Shown in pieces: positions 54,433 to 63,425 of a DNA stretch of 64,000 nucleotides. Each line of letters starts with the position of its first letter. The stretch's first letter is position 1. This stretch comes from Thalassospira lucentensis MCCC 1A00383 = DSM 14000 (lineage in GTDB: Bacteria > Pseudomonadota > Alphaproteobacteria > Rhodospirillales > Thalassospiraceae). The notes beneath the pieces are model-generated. The model did not search any database. It saw only the letters and a program-made list of their open reading frames with translations, and had not been told where the DNA came from. A program made the translations under genes and the position numbers. The DNA lies in NCBI RefSeq assembly GCF_000421265.1, contig NZ_ATWN01000008.1, forward strand, positions 124,001-188,000, in the 5' to 3' direction.

Positions 54433-55110
54433 ATGAAACGCAGTGAAACAGCGCCAGAACGGGCCGCACGAGACATTCGAAACCTGATCAAACGTCGGGA
54501 GTTAAAGGCAGGTGAGGCCCTGCCCGCCCAGCGCAGCCTTGCCGCCGAGCTTGGCATTAGCCGCACCAGCCTGCGCGAGGCACTTGCCACACTCGAAGCT
54601 CTGGGCATGGTTCACACCCATGCAGGCAAAGGCGTCTTCGTCGCCGACCGCAAAACCCACATCCCGCTTGATCAGCACCGCAACCAGCAGGCAGCACAGG
54701 TCTATCAGTTCAGGCTAGCTATCGAACCCTATGTCGCAGGCCTTGCCGCCCAAATGCACACCAACGAACATCTGGCAGCGCTACAAGACAGCATCAGCGA
54801 TATGCGCGATGCGCTTGATGGCGATGACCTGATTGCGGCGGCCACCGCCGATACGGAATTTCACGAAATTCTTCTGGCCGCATCGGGCAACCCGATGTTT
54901 GCCGACGCCATGCATCCAGCCGCACACATCATTCACGAAAACCAGATGCTGCCTTTCGCCAACGCGACCGCCATTGCAGCCCCTTTATCGGAACACGAAC
55001 AGGTTTTGCGTTTTGTTCGTGAACACAATCCTTCCGGCGCGCGCGATGCCATGCACTTTCATGTATTAAGTGCTGCGACCAGAGCACAGATCGCTTTTTT
55101 ACGCCCCTAA
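54433..55110 (+). CDS. GntR family regulator, FadR subfamily (FCD domain)
   Basis: 225 residues. Winged helix (about 5-72): ARDIRNLIKRRELKAGEALPAQRSLAAEL with GISRTSLREALATLEALGMV, and a wing ending GKGVFVAD. FCD ligand domain (about 90-215) has the metal-binding histidines in DTEFHEILL, HAAHII-like PAAHIIHEN and MHFHVL. Such proteins respond to small carboxylates or amino acids. ATG 54433 with AGGG six bases upstream is preferred over ATG 54427. Divergent from the amino acid importer and preceded by its own palindrome. Confidence 0.88.
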   Translation: MKRSETAPERAARDIRNLIKRRELKAGEALPAQRSLAAELGISRTSLREALATLEALGMVHTHAGKGVFVADRKTHIPLDQHRNQQAAQVYQFRLAIEPYVAGLAAQMHTNEHLAALQDSISDMRDALDGDDLIAAATADTEFHEILLAASGNPMFADAMHPAAHIIHENQMLPFANATAIAAPLSEHEQVLRFVREHNPSGARDAMHFHVLSAATRAQIAFLRP

Positions 55111-55114
55111 AGCA

Positions 55115-55146
55115 AAACCCCCACCCGGTTTCCCGGATGGGGGTTT
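55115..55146 (+). terminator. Intrinsic terminator of the FadR-type gene
   Basis: AAACCCCCA with CCGG pairs with GGGGGTTT and TCCCGG around a short loop, one internal mismatch; TTTC follows. Confidence 0.7.
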
Positions 55147-55196
55147 CACTTAACTTCGTTTAACACGGTGCCATTCACAAGGAATGGCAAGCCGAA

Positions 55197-55406
55197 TTAA
55201 GCAGCCGTCAGGTCGTCAGCCGAAACGCGGCCCGAACGTGAGTCGGTACGCAGTTCGTAATTGATTTTGTCGCCTTCCTGCGGGTGACCCATACCAGCGC
55301 GTTCAACGGCGCTGATGTGCAGGAATACGTCATTTCCGCCTTCGTCCGGCTGAATGAAACCAAAACCTTTAGTTGCGTTGAACCATTTAACGGTACCTGT
55401 TGCCAT
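55197..55406 (-). CDS. cspA: Cold-shock domain protein
   Basis: 69 residues, one complete cold-shock domain. RNP1 (KGFGFIQ) and RNP2 (VFLHIS) RNA-binding motifs are intact, with TGTVKWFN at the start. Such proteins melt RNA structure during cold or entry to stationary phase. AAGGAG seven bases before ATG. The gene lies 80 bases after rhlE on the same strand, a combination of an RNA chaperone with an RNA helicase that suggests a joint cold response. Confidence 0.95.
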   Translation of the reverse strand: MATGTVKWFNATKGFGFIQPDEGGNDVFLHISAVERAGMGHPQEGDKINYELRTDSRSGRVSADDLTAA

Positions 55407-55486
55407 CTTTAAATCTCCTTATCGAGTATTGATTGGCGTTTTGACACACCCCGCTTGGGTGCGCCTATCTTTGTTCGATAATCAAA

Positions 55487-57283
55487 TCAGACGCGTTCGC
55501 GACTTCTCTGATTATCGGAAGGTTTGTTGCGGCCTGAACCACCTGGCTGCCCGCCAGATTGTGGGCCACGATGATTGCGATTGCGGTTTGCACCGCCGCG
55601 CTTGCCTTGCGGATTGGCATTTCCGCGGCCATTGGCCCCGTTGCCATTCGCGCGGCGTTCTTCCGTGCTGCCCATAAAGGACAGACCGGAAGAAATTGCA
55701 TTGCCGTTCTGCGCGCCATCACGGACGTTCCCGTTGGAATCGACCTTTTTGGCTGGGCGCTTGCGACTATCAGCTTGACCAGCACCGTTTCCAGTGCCGT
55801 TACCACGGCCGTTCGCCGGCTTGGAACTGATCCCGCCTTTGTAACGACTTTTCGATTTTTCCAGAGCCGGGTTAGCAGCGACTTTGTCATTTGTGCCTGC
55901 GTTGGCGTTGGCGCGGCCTTCGGCATCACGACGCGGCGCCGCCGAACGGGCATCATCACGTTCGCGACGCGGACCAGAAGCACGCTGCTCGGACCGGTCA
56001 TTACGACCAGAAGCAGCCTGACGATTTCCGCCACCATTGCCACGGCCGTTTCCACGACCACCGTTACCGCGTGACTGACCACCACCGCTTGAACGACGAC
56101 CGCGATTGGCATCACGCGCATCTTCAGGATCGGCTGCCTGTTCGGCGGCGGCCTTGGCATCACGACGGTCAATCACGGGGATCGTCTGGCGTGTATTTCG
56201 TTCGATATCGCGCAGCAGACCGCGTTCTTCTGCATCACAAAATGCAATCGCGGAACCACTGGCACCACCACGGGCCGTACGGCCGATACGGTGGACATAA
56301 CTTTCAGGCACATTCGGCAATTCGAAGTTCACAACGTGGGTCACGCCGTCAACATCGATACCACGTGCAGCAATATCGGTTGCCACCAGCACACCAATCT
56401 GACCGTCCTTAAAGGCGTTCAGGGCGCGTTCACGCTGGTTCTGACTTTTATTACCGTGAATGGCTGCTGCACTGATCTTGTTTGCCTCAAGATGACGGGC
56501 AACACGATCGGCACCACGTTTGGTCCGGGTAAAGACCAGCGTGCGTTTGAATGCAGGATTGTCAAGAAGCTCGGCCAGAAGCTGACGCTTGCGGGTGCGC
56601 TCAATCAGGTAAACCGATTGTTCGACCCGTTCTTGCGTGGTGGAAACCGGGGTTACCGACACCTTCACCGGATCTGACAGCATATCCCCTGCCAACTGGC
56701 CAATCTGGCCGGGCATGGTTGCCGAAAAGAACAGGTTCTGACGCTTTTTGGGGAGCATTTTGACAATGCGTTTGATCGGCGGCAAAAAACCGAGATCAAG
56801 CATATGGTCAGCTTCATCAAGCACAACCACATCCACGTGGGACAGGTTGAGCTTTCCGCTATCAACGTGATCAAGCAAACGACCCGGTGTGGCGACAAGC
56901 ACCTCAACACCCGGTACAATAGCCTTGATCTGCGGACCAGGCGCAACACCACCAACGACCACAGCAACGCGGACGTTCAAGAAGCGACCATAGGCACGGA
57001 AGCTATCACCGATCTGCGCGGCTAGTTCGCGCGTCGGAGCCAGAACCAGCACACGGCAGGAACCTTTGGGAGTACGGCCTTCGGATTTCGAAAGGCGATC
57101 AAGAATCGGCAACGCGAAAGCTGCCGTCTTGCCGGTACCGGTCTGAGCGATACCAAGCAGGTCCTTGCCTTGTAGCAGGGACGGAATGGACTGCGCCTGA
57201 ATTGGGGTGGGCACATCATAGCCTTCATGCGCTAGTGCACGAAGAACCGGCTCGGCCAGGCCGAGTTCGGAAAACTGGGTCAA
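55487..57283 (-). CDS. rhlE: DEAD-box RNA helicase RhlE
   Basis: 598 residues. The helicase core (1-370) has PTPIQAQSIP (Q motif), AQTGTGKTAAFALP (I), PTRELAAQ (Ia), VLDEADHMLDLGF (II, DEAD), FFSATMP (III), and HRIGRTARGG (VI). The C-terminal 220 residues are low-complexity, rich in R, G, N and Q with many RGN/NGR units; such tails bind RNA and can drive condensation. It should unwind structured RNA and ribosome precursors, especially in the cold. The upstream gap of 311 bases suggests a long 5' leader. A 235-residue frame over the tail in another register is a shadow caused by its repeats. Confidence 0.93.
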   Translation of the reverse strand: MTQFSELGLAEPVLRALAHEGYDVPTPIQAQSIPSLLQGKDLLGIAQTGTGKTAAFALPILDRLSKSEGRTPKGSCRVLVLAPTRELAAQIGDSFRAYGRFLNVRVAVVVGGVAPGPQIKAIVPGVEVLVATPGRLLDHVDSGKLNLSHVDVVVLDEADHMLDLGFLPPIKRIVKMLPKKRQNLFFSATMPGQIGQLAGDMLSDPVKVSVTPVSTTQERVEQSVYLIERTRKRQLLAELLDNPAFKRTLVFTRTKRGADRVARHLEANKISAAAIHGNKSQNQRERALNAFKDGQIGVLVATDIAARGIDVDGVTHVVNFELPNVPESYVHRIGRTARGGASGSAIAFCDAEERGLLRDIERNTRQTIPVIDRRDAKAAAEQAADPEDARDANRGRRSSGGGQSRGNGGRGNGRGNGGGNRQAASGRNDRSEQRASGPRRERDDARSAAPRRDAEGRANANAGTNDKVAANPALEKSKSRYKGGISSKPANGRGNGTGNGAGQADSRKRPAKKVDSNGNVRDGAQNGNAISSGLSFMGSTEERRANGNGANGRGNANPQGKRGGANRNRNHRGPQSGGQPGGSGRNKPSDNQRSRERV

Positions 57284-57594
57284 ATAAGGGTAACTCGTAA
57301 TTGTTGGGCTGCAGACAGCTGGGAAAAATCCCGGTAAAATATAGTAATCAGGTCTGCGCCTTGTAGTTCAGGAAGCATCCGCGTAGCTGGATACTTCAAT
57401 ACGTTCTTCCGACAATCACTCAACAGTGTGGAACTTTCGTTCCCTCTACGCTTCTGGAGCGATCAAATATCGAAGACACCATGCACAGAGTTTTTACCGC
57501 TTGTCAAACGTCATATTCATGCAAGATCAGAGTTTTATCCGCTCCGACCCGGCGCATCAGTGCCACCGGGCGCATAAACCATAGCATTCAACCG
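57284..57594. other. 311-base region upstream of rhlE, probable long 5' leader
   Basis: No gene is visible. On the minus strand a hairpin GGAAC-TTTC-GTTCC (57443-57430) and a longer-range pairing of GAAGC/GTAG (57456-57447) with CTAC/GCTTC (57385-57372) could fold the leader of rhlE. A TTGACA occurs at about 57523-57518. CCCGG...CCGGG at 57548-57570 lies just after the stop of the NPC-repeat gene and may be its weak transcript end. Confidence 0.4.
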
Positions 57595-58083
57595 CTAATT
57601 CACCGAACACGGATTTGCCGCGCCGCATGGATTATATGCGCCACAAGGGCTGGCAGAAGCACATGGATTGGCCGTTGACGGCGCACAAGGGTTATAAGCA
57701 GCGCATGGATTCGCACCGCAAGGATTTACCCCACCAGCGGCGCACGGGTTCGCCCCACATGGATTATAGGCGGCACATGGGTTTGCCACAGAACAAGGGT
57801 TACCCGCCGAACATGGGTTGTATGCAGCACAGGGATTCGCCCCACACGGGTTTGCCGCACAGGGCGCCGCGCCACATGGATTTGCAGAACATGGGTTGGC
57901 TGCACATGGATTCGCGCCACAAGGATTAGCAGCACACGGATTGCTCCCAGCGGCCGGAAGCTTGGCAGGGGCCGGGTTGGCGATCGCCGGAATATTCGCC
58001 GTATGGCTGTAATGGTCGAGTGCAACCGCACCCGTAGCAGCAAGGAAGACCGCTCCAAACAGAAGTGTGTTTTTCTCGCTCAT
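57595..58083 (-). CDS. Exported cysteine-array protein built of NPCxA repeats (unknown function)
   Basis: 162 residues. A hydrophobic N-terminal segment (about 7-22, LLFGAVFLAATGAVAL) acts as signal peptide or anchor, so the rest should lie in the periplasm. Residues 48-159 consist of PC triplets, 18 of them NPC, spaced by 2-6 residues of A, G, S, Y; the first eight cysteines (50-85) are exactly five residues apart. There are 20 cysteines in all, none outside the repeats, and no charged residue after Lys41. Its ATG overlaps the stop of the YeeE/YedE gene (ATGA), so translation is coupled. I recognise no family function; cysteine chemistry (metal, persulfide or disulfide scaffold) is inference from composition and context. 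The frame is long enough and coupled enough to be real. Confidence 0.8.
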   Translation of the reverse strand: MSEKNTLLFGAVFLAATGAVALDHYSHTANIPAIANPAPAKLPAAGSNPCAANPCGANPCAANPCSANPCGAAPCAANPCGANPCAAYNPCSAGNPCSVANPCAAYNPCGANPCAAGGVNPCGANPCAAYNPCAPSTANPCASASPCGAYNPCGAANPCSVN

Positions 58084-59291
58084 TTTCGAAAACCATCCAT
58101 TCCAAACACAGGACGCAATGCAATACCGACCCAACTGCCGGCAAACGCCAGTACAAACCACAACCAGCCATGCAGGCTACCCGATGCGATACCGCTAAAG
58201 AACGCGCCGATGTTGCAGCCAAACGCCAAACGCGCACCATACCCCATCAGCAACCCGCCAATGACCGCCGCCATAAGCGACGCCAACGGCACACTGACTT
58301 TCGGTGCAAACTTACCCGCAAGGGCAGCAGCAAAGGCCGCGCCGATAACGATGCCGAAGTTCATCACCGATGTAGTGTCGGCCAGAACCGAGTTGCCCAA
58401 TGCGTCGGCCGGGCCTGCCCAATTCCAGAACTCCCATGTTTCCACCGGAACCCCGGCGAACTGGGCAATCTTAGCCCCCCAAAGGCCAAAACCAAACGTG
58501 ATCGACCACGGATGACCGGCAATCAAAAGGGTTGCAACATTAAGCCCCGCCAACAGCAACCCGGTCCAAACCATCGGCCACGGCCCATGGAAAAGACGGG
58601 TAAGATTACTGTGCTGCGCGATTGGCGATGCTTCAAGTGACCCGTGCGCGCGTTTTTCAACAATCACCGTCAAAAGTGCGATCAGCACCAAACCGGCAAA
58701 CGTCACCGCAAGACCACCGCCGATGCCAAATTCACGACCCAGGCTAATCGGTGGCAAGGATGGCAGCTCAAGCCACATCGGCAAATGGGCGGTGCCAACC
58801 ACTGCACCGATGATAAAGAAAACAAGGGTGAGTAACATGCGCGCACTGCCACCGCCCACGGTGAACAATGTGCCCGACCCGCAACCACCCCCAAGCTGCA
58901 TGCCAAGACCGAACATAAACGCGCCGATCAAGACCGAGGTGCCAACAGGCGCAACCGCACCAACAATCGGATTTCCAAGCGGGCTTCCAAGGGCAAGCAT
59001 CGGGATAAAGGCCGCCGCCGCAACACCGACCATCAAAAGCTGCGCGCGCATCGCACGTCCGCGCTTCTCGACCGAAAAACGGCGCCAACCGCCCGTAAAG
59101 CCAAAGGATGCATGGTATAGCGAAACGCCCAGCAGCCCGCCAAGACCGTAAAGCACGGCCTGATGCAGATCGACCGCCTGGGCAATCGCAACGCCTGCAA
59201 GGATAAACAGGATGGCCGTGACCAAGGCCGGGCCCCTGTCAAAATCAAAACCCGGTTTGGCCGGGCGCGCAGAAAGTGTCGTTTCAGACAT
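58080..59291 (-). CDS. YeeE/YedE (DUF395) family transporter, thiosulfate-type
   Basis: 403 residues with about ten membrane helices in two related halves. Each half holds the family mark: GMQLGGGCGSGTLFTVGGG with Cys137 and GARLAFGCNIGAFFSGIASG with Cys359; these are its only two cysteines. In TsuA, cysteines in the same motifs relay thiosulfate through the membrane; the third TsuA cysteine is missing here. It therefore probably imports thiosulfate or a related sulfur species. Start at ATG 59291; TTG 59303 is possible. Flanked upstream by a secreted rhodanese and downstream, with a four-base overlap, by the cysteine-array protein. Confidence 0.9.
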   Translation of the reverse strand: MSETTLSARPAKPGFDFDRGPALVTAILFILAGVAIAQAVDLHQAVLYGLGGLLGVSLYHASFGFTGGWRRFSVEKRGRAMRAQLLMVGVAAAAFIPMLALGSPLGNPIVGAVAPVGTSVLIGAFMFGLGMQLGGGCGSGTLFTVGGGSARMLLTLVFFIIGAVVGTAHLPMWLELPSLPPISLGREFGIGGGLAVTFAGLVLIALLTVIVEKRAHGSLEASPIAQHSNLTRLFHGPWPMVWTGLLLAGLNVATLLIAGHPWSITFGFGLWGAKIAQFAGVPVETWEFWNWAGPADALGNSVLADTTSVMNFGIVIGAAFAAALAGKFAPKVSVPLASLMAAVIGGLLMGYGARLAFGCNIGAFFSGIASGSLHGWLWFVLAFAGSWVGIALRPVFGMDGFRK

Positions 59292-59399
59292 GGTGACGCT
59301 CAATAACGTTAAATGAATTCCACAAATGCGAACGGAACCGGGGCCTGCCCGGTTCCGTCCGACATGATCTTGCCAATAGCAGTGCCTGAAAAATCCCGA

Positions 59400-60323
59400 T
59401 TATTCCGGGATCACCATTTCACGGCTTGGATCGGCAGCCCATTCGGTCAGGGAACCATCATACATGGCTGTGTTCTTATTGCCCATCACTTCGGAAAGAC
59501 CGAACCATGCAACGGATGCCCAATGGCCGGTATTGCAATAGGTGATTTCCTTGGCATCGGACGCAACACCGGCATCACCAACCAGTTGCTCAATCGCATC
59601 GGATGCAACAAAGGCACCGTCCTGGTCGTTATAGAATTTCGACTGCGAGATGTTTTTCGCCCCCGGAATGGCGCCATTACGCGCAACAACACCGCTTTTT
59701 GATTCCCCCTTGAACTGCGATACCGGACGCGCATCAATCAGCGCAAGACCATTGGCTTGCGCCTTGGCAACGTCATCAGCAGACGCCAGCAGCTCCGGAC
59801 GGAAATTGGCGTTAAAGGCAACCGTGATCGGCGCGACCGCATCAGTCGAAACGGCTTTGCCCGCCGCATTCCAAGCCCGCTGGCCGCCATCAAGAATGGT
59901 CACTGCATCATGACCAAGCACCTTAAATGTCCAGTACACACGTGTCGCAGCACCAAAGTCGGAGCTGTTCTGCCCCGCCGGGACGACAACAACCTGTTTG
60001 TCGTTATCGATACCAAGTGCGCCAATACGACCTGAAATCACGTCGACGGGCGGCAGCATGCCAACAACATTGTCGACCTTGGCACGCCAGCCAAATTTAC
60101 CATACGGCGCATAAATCGAACCGGGAATGTGACCGGCATCATAGGGGCTGCCCTCTTTGGTCATTGAACGAATATCAACAACAACCAGCGACGGGTTATC
60201 AAGGTTTGCTTCAACCCAGTTGGAATCCACCAGTGGCTTTTCGGTCAGACGCTCAGCCTGAGCAGCGCTACCGGCAAAAACAAATGCGGCTGCGGCAACC
60301 GCAGAAAGAATGAGAGAACGCAT
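59400..60323 (-). CDS. Secreted tandem rhodanese (thiosulfate/3-mercaptopyruvate sulfurtransferase type)
   Basis: 307 residues with a signal peptide (LSAVAAAAFVFAGSAAQA), so periplasmic. The first rhodanese domain (about 30-155) lacks the active cysteine, reading VPAGQNSSDFG at that place. The second (about 180-300) has Cys263 in YCNTGHWAS, the CxxGxxA/S loop of active sulfurtransferases. VVDIRS and GHIPGSIYAPYG are other family marks. It would move sulfane sulfur from a donor such as thiosulfate to a thiol acceptor. The next genes on the same strand are the YeeE/YedE transporter and the cysteine-rich repeat protein, which could supply that acceptor. Start at ATG 60323; ATG 60338 lacks a ribosome binding site. 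Confidence 0.9.
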   Translation of the reverse strand: MRSLILSAVAAAAFVFAGSAAQAERLTEKPLVDSNWVEANLDNPSLVVVDIRSMTKEGSPYDAGHIPGSIYAPYGKFGWRAKVDNVVGMLPPVDVISGRIGALGIDNDKQVVVVPAGQNSSDFGAATRVYWTFKVLGHDAVTILDGGQRAWNAAGKAVSTDAVAPITVAFNANFRPELLASADDVAKAQANGLALIDARPVSQFKGESKSGVVARNGAIPGAKNISQSKFYNDQDGAFVASDAIEQLVGDAGVASDAKEITYCNTGHWASVAWFGLSEVMGNKNTAMYDGSLTEWAADPSREMVIPE

Positions 60324-60368
60324 GGGGCCTGTCTCCATATTTCAAGAGTGTCATAAATCTGTAGAAGA

Positions 60369-60396
60369 GATGTAATCACGCAGATAAAAATGTCAA
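60369..60396 (-). promoter_or_regulatory. Probable promoter of the rhodanese operon
   Basis: On the minus strand TTGACA (60396-60391) is followed after about 17 bases by TACATC/TTACAT near 60375-60369, inside an AT-rich stretch 46 bases before the rhodanese start. Confidence 0.4.
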
Positions 60397-60476
60397 TAAA
60401 GCTAATTATACATTTTATTTTTGTTTATTTAGATTCGACGAAACCCTGCCATCCCTACTGCATTCAAATCAGGGAA

Positions 60477-61199
60477 TCATCCCGCCGGGCGCAGGTTATT
60501 CAGATAACGGGCAAATTCGCGCGCAAAGGCATCCTGGGTTTCAAGATTGCGCAAGGCTGGGGGCCGGGTCAGGAAACCATGCAGGGTAGCAATCAGGAAT
60601 TCTGCCACAGACGACGGCTCAACATCCGTTCGCACGGTTTTGTTAAACTGTGCCTTGCCGATATGGGATGCCAGCCCGCGCCGCCAATAACGGTAAACAC
60701 CATCAATACGTTTGCGTAAACTTTCATCAAGCTCCCCCGCACCCGACGCCAGCCGTGCGAGCGGGCAGCCGCCCTCAAGAAGCTCCGGGGCATTATCACC
60801 GCTAAGCCGGTCAACCTGCTCCATCAGGATGGGCAAGATGTCTTCGGCGTTTTCAAGCTCGTTCAGCCAGACCGTATCAACATATCCCGGAAGGCATTCC
60901 TCGATCACGGCATTCACCAGCTTGGCCTTGCCGGAAAAGTGGTGGTACAGCGCACCTTTAGTCACACCACTATGATCGAGAATATTATTGATCGATGCCC
61001 CGCCAAACCCCGCGCGACGGATTTCACCAAATGCCGCATCCAAAAGCTTTTGCCGGGTTTCATCGGGATTACGCACCCGTTTTGGCACAAGAGCCGTCTC
61101 AGGCGTCAGATCAAGTGCCGTGCCCGCGTCATCCTGACTGTTGTCGGGGCGGGAAATCCGCGAAAGAGCAGATGAAATGCTAAAGGGCGATTTGGTCAT
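60477..61199 (-). CDS. TetR family regulator next to the sulfur operon
   Basis: 240 residues, longer than usual because about 45 residues of low-complexity sequence precede the DNA-binding domain. HTH: ETRQKLLDAAFGEIRRAGFGGASI, ILDHSGVTKGALYHHFSGKAKLV. The ligand domain has EGGCPLARLASG, a cysteine-containing segment typical of this subgroup. A GTG inside the leader (codon 38) with GAGACGG upstream could be the true start. It lies on the same strand, 150 bases before the rhodanese gene with a separate promoter in between, so it may regulate that operon; no operator could be matched. Confidence 0.82.
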   Translation of the reverse strand: MTKSPFSISSALSRISRPDNSQDDAGTALDLTPETALVPKRVRNPDETRQKLLDAAFGEIRRAGFGGASINNILDHSGVTKGALYHHFSGKAKLVNAVIEECLPGYVDTVWLNELENAEDILPILMEQVDRLSGDNAPELLEGGCPLARLASGAGELDESLRKRIDGVYRYWRRGLASHIGKAQFNKTVRTDVEPSSVAEFLIATLHGFLTRPPALRNLETQDAFAREFARYLNNLRPAG

Positions 61200-61402
61200 A
61201 CGACATACTAACTTGGCAAATGAACAAGAATCTCAGGTTCCTCTGTTTTCCCGCCAAGATCAACCAGCTTGTTCATAAGGTGAACCACCACACGTCACAT
61301 GCCCCGTTGCACCACGCAGACCCTTGCAATTCAAAGCAAAGCGTACTCTATTGTTGGCGATAGCCCCTTGGGGTTTTGCGTGAATTACCCGTCGGGAAGC
61401 AG

Positions 61403-62170
61403 ATGCAAACGGATTCCATCGCCTTTGTCGCAGCCGAAACCAAAATCGCCCAAGATGCGATGTATCGGCTGAAACACCGTTACGGCCATATCCCACCTGA
61501 CAAGGCAGACGTCATCGTTGCCCTTGGTGGCGACGGCTTCATGCTGGAATCCCTGCACCGTTATATGGGTCGCAAGGTGCCGATCTATGGCATGAACCGT
61601 GGAACTGTCGGCTTTTTGATGAACGAATTTCGGGAAATTGATCTGCCCGAACGCATCGCAGAAGCCCAGACGGTCGAGCTCCACCCCTTGCAAATGGAAG
61701 CCCATACCGTCAGTGGTGAAAGCATGTGTGCGCTTGCAATTAACGAGGTCTCGCTTCTGCGTGAAACCCGTCAGGCGGCAAAATTGCGCATTAAGGTCGA
61801 CGGGGTTGAACGACTGGCCGAACTGGTATGTGATGGTGCGTTGGTGTGTACCCCCGCAGGCAGTACGGCCTATAACCTGTCGGCGCATGGTCCGATCCTG
61901 CCGATGGGAAGCGGCCTTTTGGCCCTGACCCCGATCAGTCCGTTTCGTCCCCGTCGCTGGCGTGGTGCACTTTTACCCCATGGTGCTGAAGTTGTTTTTG
62001 AAGTCCAAAACCCGGAAAAGCGCCCGGTTTCGGCCGTCGCCGACTATACCGAGGTCCGCGATGTTTCGCGCGTTAAGATCGTCGAAGACCGCAGCATGAA
62101 AATCAGACTGATGTTTGATCCGGAACATAACCTTGAAGAACGCATCCTAAAGGAACAATTCGTCGAATGA
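61403..62170 (+). CDS. nadK: NAD kinase
   Basis: About 255 residues. ATP- and NAD-binding motifs are clear: [16 protein letters not shown] (GGDG), [24 protein letters not shown] and [19 protein letters not shown]. It phosphorylates NAD to NADP. Start at ATG 61403 (MQTDSIAF); the frame can be extended to TTG 61376. Its stop overlaps the argE start by four bases (ATGA), so both are translated from one message. Confidence 0.93.
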   Translation: MQTDSIAFVAAETKIAQDAMYRLKHRYGHIPPDKADVIVALGGDGFMLESLHRYMGRKVPIYGMNRGTVGFLMNEFREIDLPERIAEAQTVELHPLQMEAHTVSGESMCALAINEVSLLRETRQAAKLRIKVDGVERLAELVCDGALVCTPAGSTAYNLSAHGPILPMGSGLLALTPISPFRPRRWRGALLPHGAEVVFEVQNPEKRPVSAVADYTEVRDVSRVKIVEDRSMKIRLMFDPEHNLEERILKEQFVE

Positions 62171-63351
62171 CCACCGCCCCCAACACCCTTGCCCCGTCAG
62201 AAGCCACCCTTGACTGGTGCCGCAAACTGATTGCCCACCCATCGGTCAGCATGACCCCCAACATGGCCCTGATTGAAGAGGTCAAAGCATATCTTGAACC
62301 GCTTGGTTATGATTGCCTTGTCGTGCGCGATGATAGCAACACCAAGGCCAATCTCTATGCGACGATTGGGCCAAAGGTTGATGGCGGTGTGATCCTATCT
62401 GGGCATAGCGACGTGGTCCCGACCGAAGGCCAGAATTGGGCATCTGATCCCTACACCATCGACATTCGCGATGATCGGCTTTATGGCCGTGGATCATGTG
62501 ACATGAAGGGTTTTCTGGCCTGCCTTTTGGCTAAGGCTGAAACCTTTAAAAATGCAGATCTTCGCGTCCCCATCCATCTGGCATTCACTTACGATGAAGA
62601 AGTCGGCTGCCTTGGCGTGCCAAGCTTGGTAGAGGCAATCAATAATCTGCTGCACAAACCTGCCATGTGCATTGTCGGTGAACCGACCGAAATGAAGGTC
62701 ATTACCCAGCATAAGGGCAAATATTCCGCCCGTGCGCATTTCACCGGGCGGTCCGGGCATTCGTCGCTTCCGGGCGAAGGCGTTAATGCTGTCGAGTTTG
62801 CGTCCCAATTCGTGGTTTTCCTGCGCCAGCTTGGCCGGAAATGCCGCGATGAAGGCCCGCATGATGATGATTTCGTGCCCAATCACACCACGTTTCATTC
62901 CGGCGTGATCAACGGTGGTACGCAGCTCAACATTATCCCGCAAAACTGCTTTGTTGATTTCGAATTTCGTAATCTGCCCAACCATGACCGCATGGAACTT
63001 AAAGGACAGATTTTCGATTATCTCGACAACACCCTCATCCCGGAAATGCGCGAAACCTACGACGATGTTGGCGTTGAAATCGAAGTCGTATCCGATATGC
63101 CCGGCCTTGCCACCGGCGATGACGAAGAAGTCACCAAACTGGTCATGGCGCTAACCGGTGCGAACACAACCGGCAAGGTCAGCTTTGGCACAGAAGCCGG
63201 CGTCTTTTCTGCCATGGGCGAAATTCCCACGGTGGTTTGCGGCCCGGGCAACATTGAACAGGCCCACAAACCCGACGAATTCATCGAACTTGATCAGCTT
63301 GGCCGATGCGAAGTGTTCCTCGATAAACTAATCGGCGCACTTGCGAAGTAA
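62167..63351 (+). CDS. argE: Acetylornithine deacetylase (M20 family)
   Basis: 394 residues. Metal ligands and catalytic residues of M20 are present: SGHSDVVP (His), RGSCDMKG (Asp), [10 protein letters not shown] (catalytic and ligand Glu), GEPTEMKV, and FGTEAGVF with a late histidine in [26 protein letters not shown] is the dimerisation domain. It removes acetyl from N-acetylornithine in arginine synthesis. Coupled to nadK by an ATGA overlap; close family members acting on other acyl amino acids cannot be fully excluded. Confidence 0.9.
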   Translation: MTTAPNTLAPSEATLDWCRKLIAHPSVSMTPNMALIEEVKAYLEPLGYDCLVVRDDSNTKANLYATIGPKVDGGVILSGHSDVVPTEGQNWASDPYTIDIRDDRLYGRGSCDMKGFLACLLAKAETFKNADLRVPIHLAFTYDEEVGCLGVPSLVEAINNLLHKPAMCIVGEPTEMKVITQHKGKYSARAHFTGRSGHSSLPGEGVNAVEFASQFVVFLRQLGRKCRDEGPHDDDFVPNHTTFHSGVINGGTQLNIIPQNCFVDFEFRNLPNHDRMELKGQIFDYLDNTLIPEMRETYDDVGVEIEVVSDMPGLATGDDEEVTKLVMALTGANTTGKVSFGTEAGVFSAMGEIPTVVCGPGNIEQAHKPDEFIELDQLGRCEVFLDKLIGALAK

Positions 63352-63376
63352 GCTGCTTCCATGGGCATCAGACATA

Positions 63377-63407
63377 AAGAAGAGCTGCGAAAATCGCAGC
63401 CCTTCTT
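63377..63407. terminator. Hairpin between argE and the dienelactone hydrolase gene
   Basis: AAGAAG-GCTGCGA pairs with TCGCAGC-CTTCTT with one mismatch and a three-base loop. It lies between converging genes; T-rich ends exist on both strands but are short. Confidence 0.6.
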
Positions 63408-63425
63408 GCGTTGCATGTAACGTGC

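Noticed and set aside
55465..56172. 235-codon same-strand frame overlapping the rhlE tail
   Set aside because: It arises from the repetitive R/G/N-rich coding of the helicase tail read one base off; V/A/M-rich with no domain and no ribosome binding site.
57431..57442. GAACTTTCGTTC as a fourth site of the TetR regulon
   Set aside because: The half-sites fit but the centre is TTTC rather than GATC or ACTC, and it lies in the rhlE leader, which has no link to thiol stress; a small RNA hairpin explains it as well.
57615..57929. Plus-strand frame of 104 codons rich in HMD and RHM repeats
   Set aside because: Antisense of the NPC-repeat region; its apparent repeats only mirror the DNA repeat, and it lacks the leader and coupled start seen on the minus strand.
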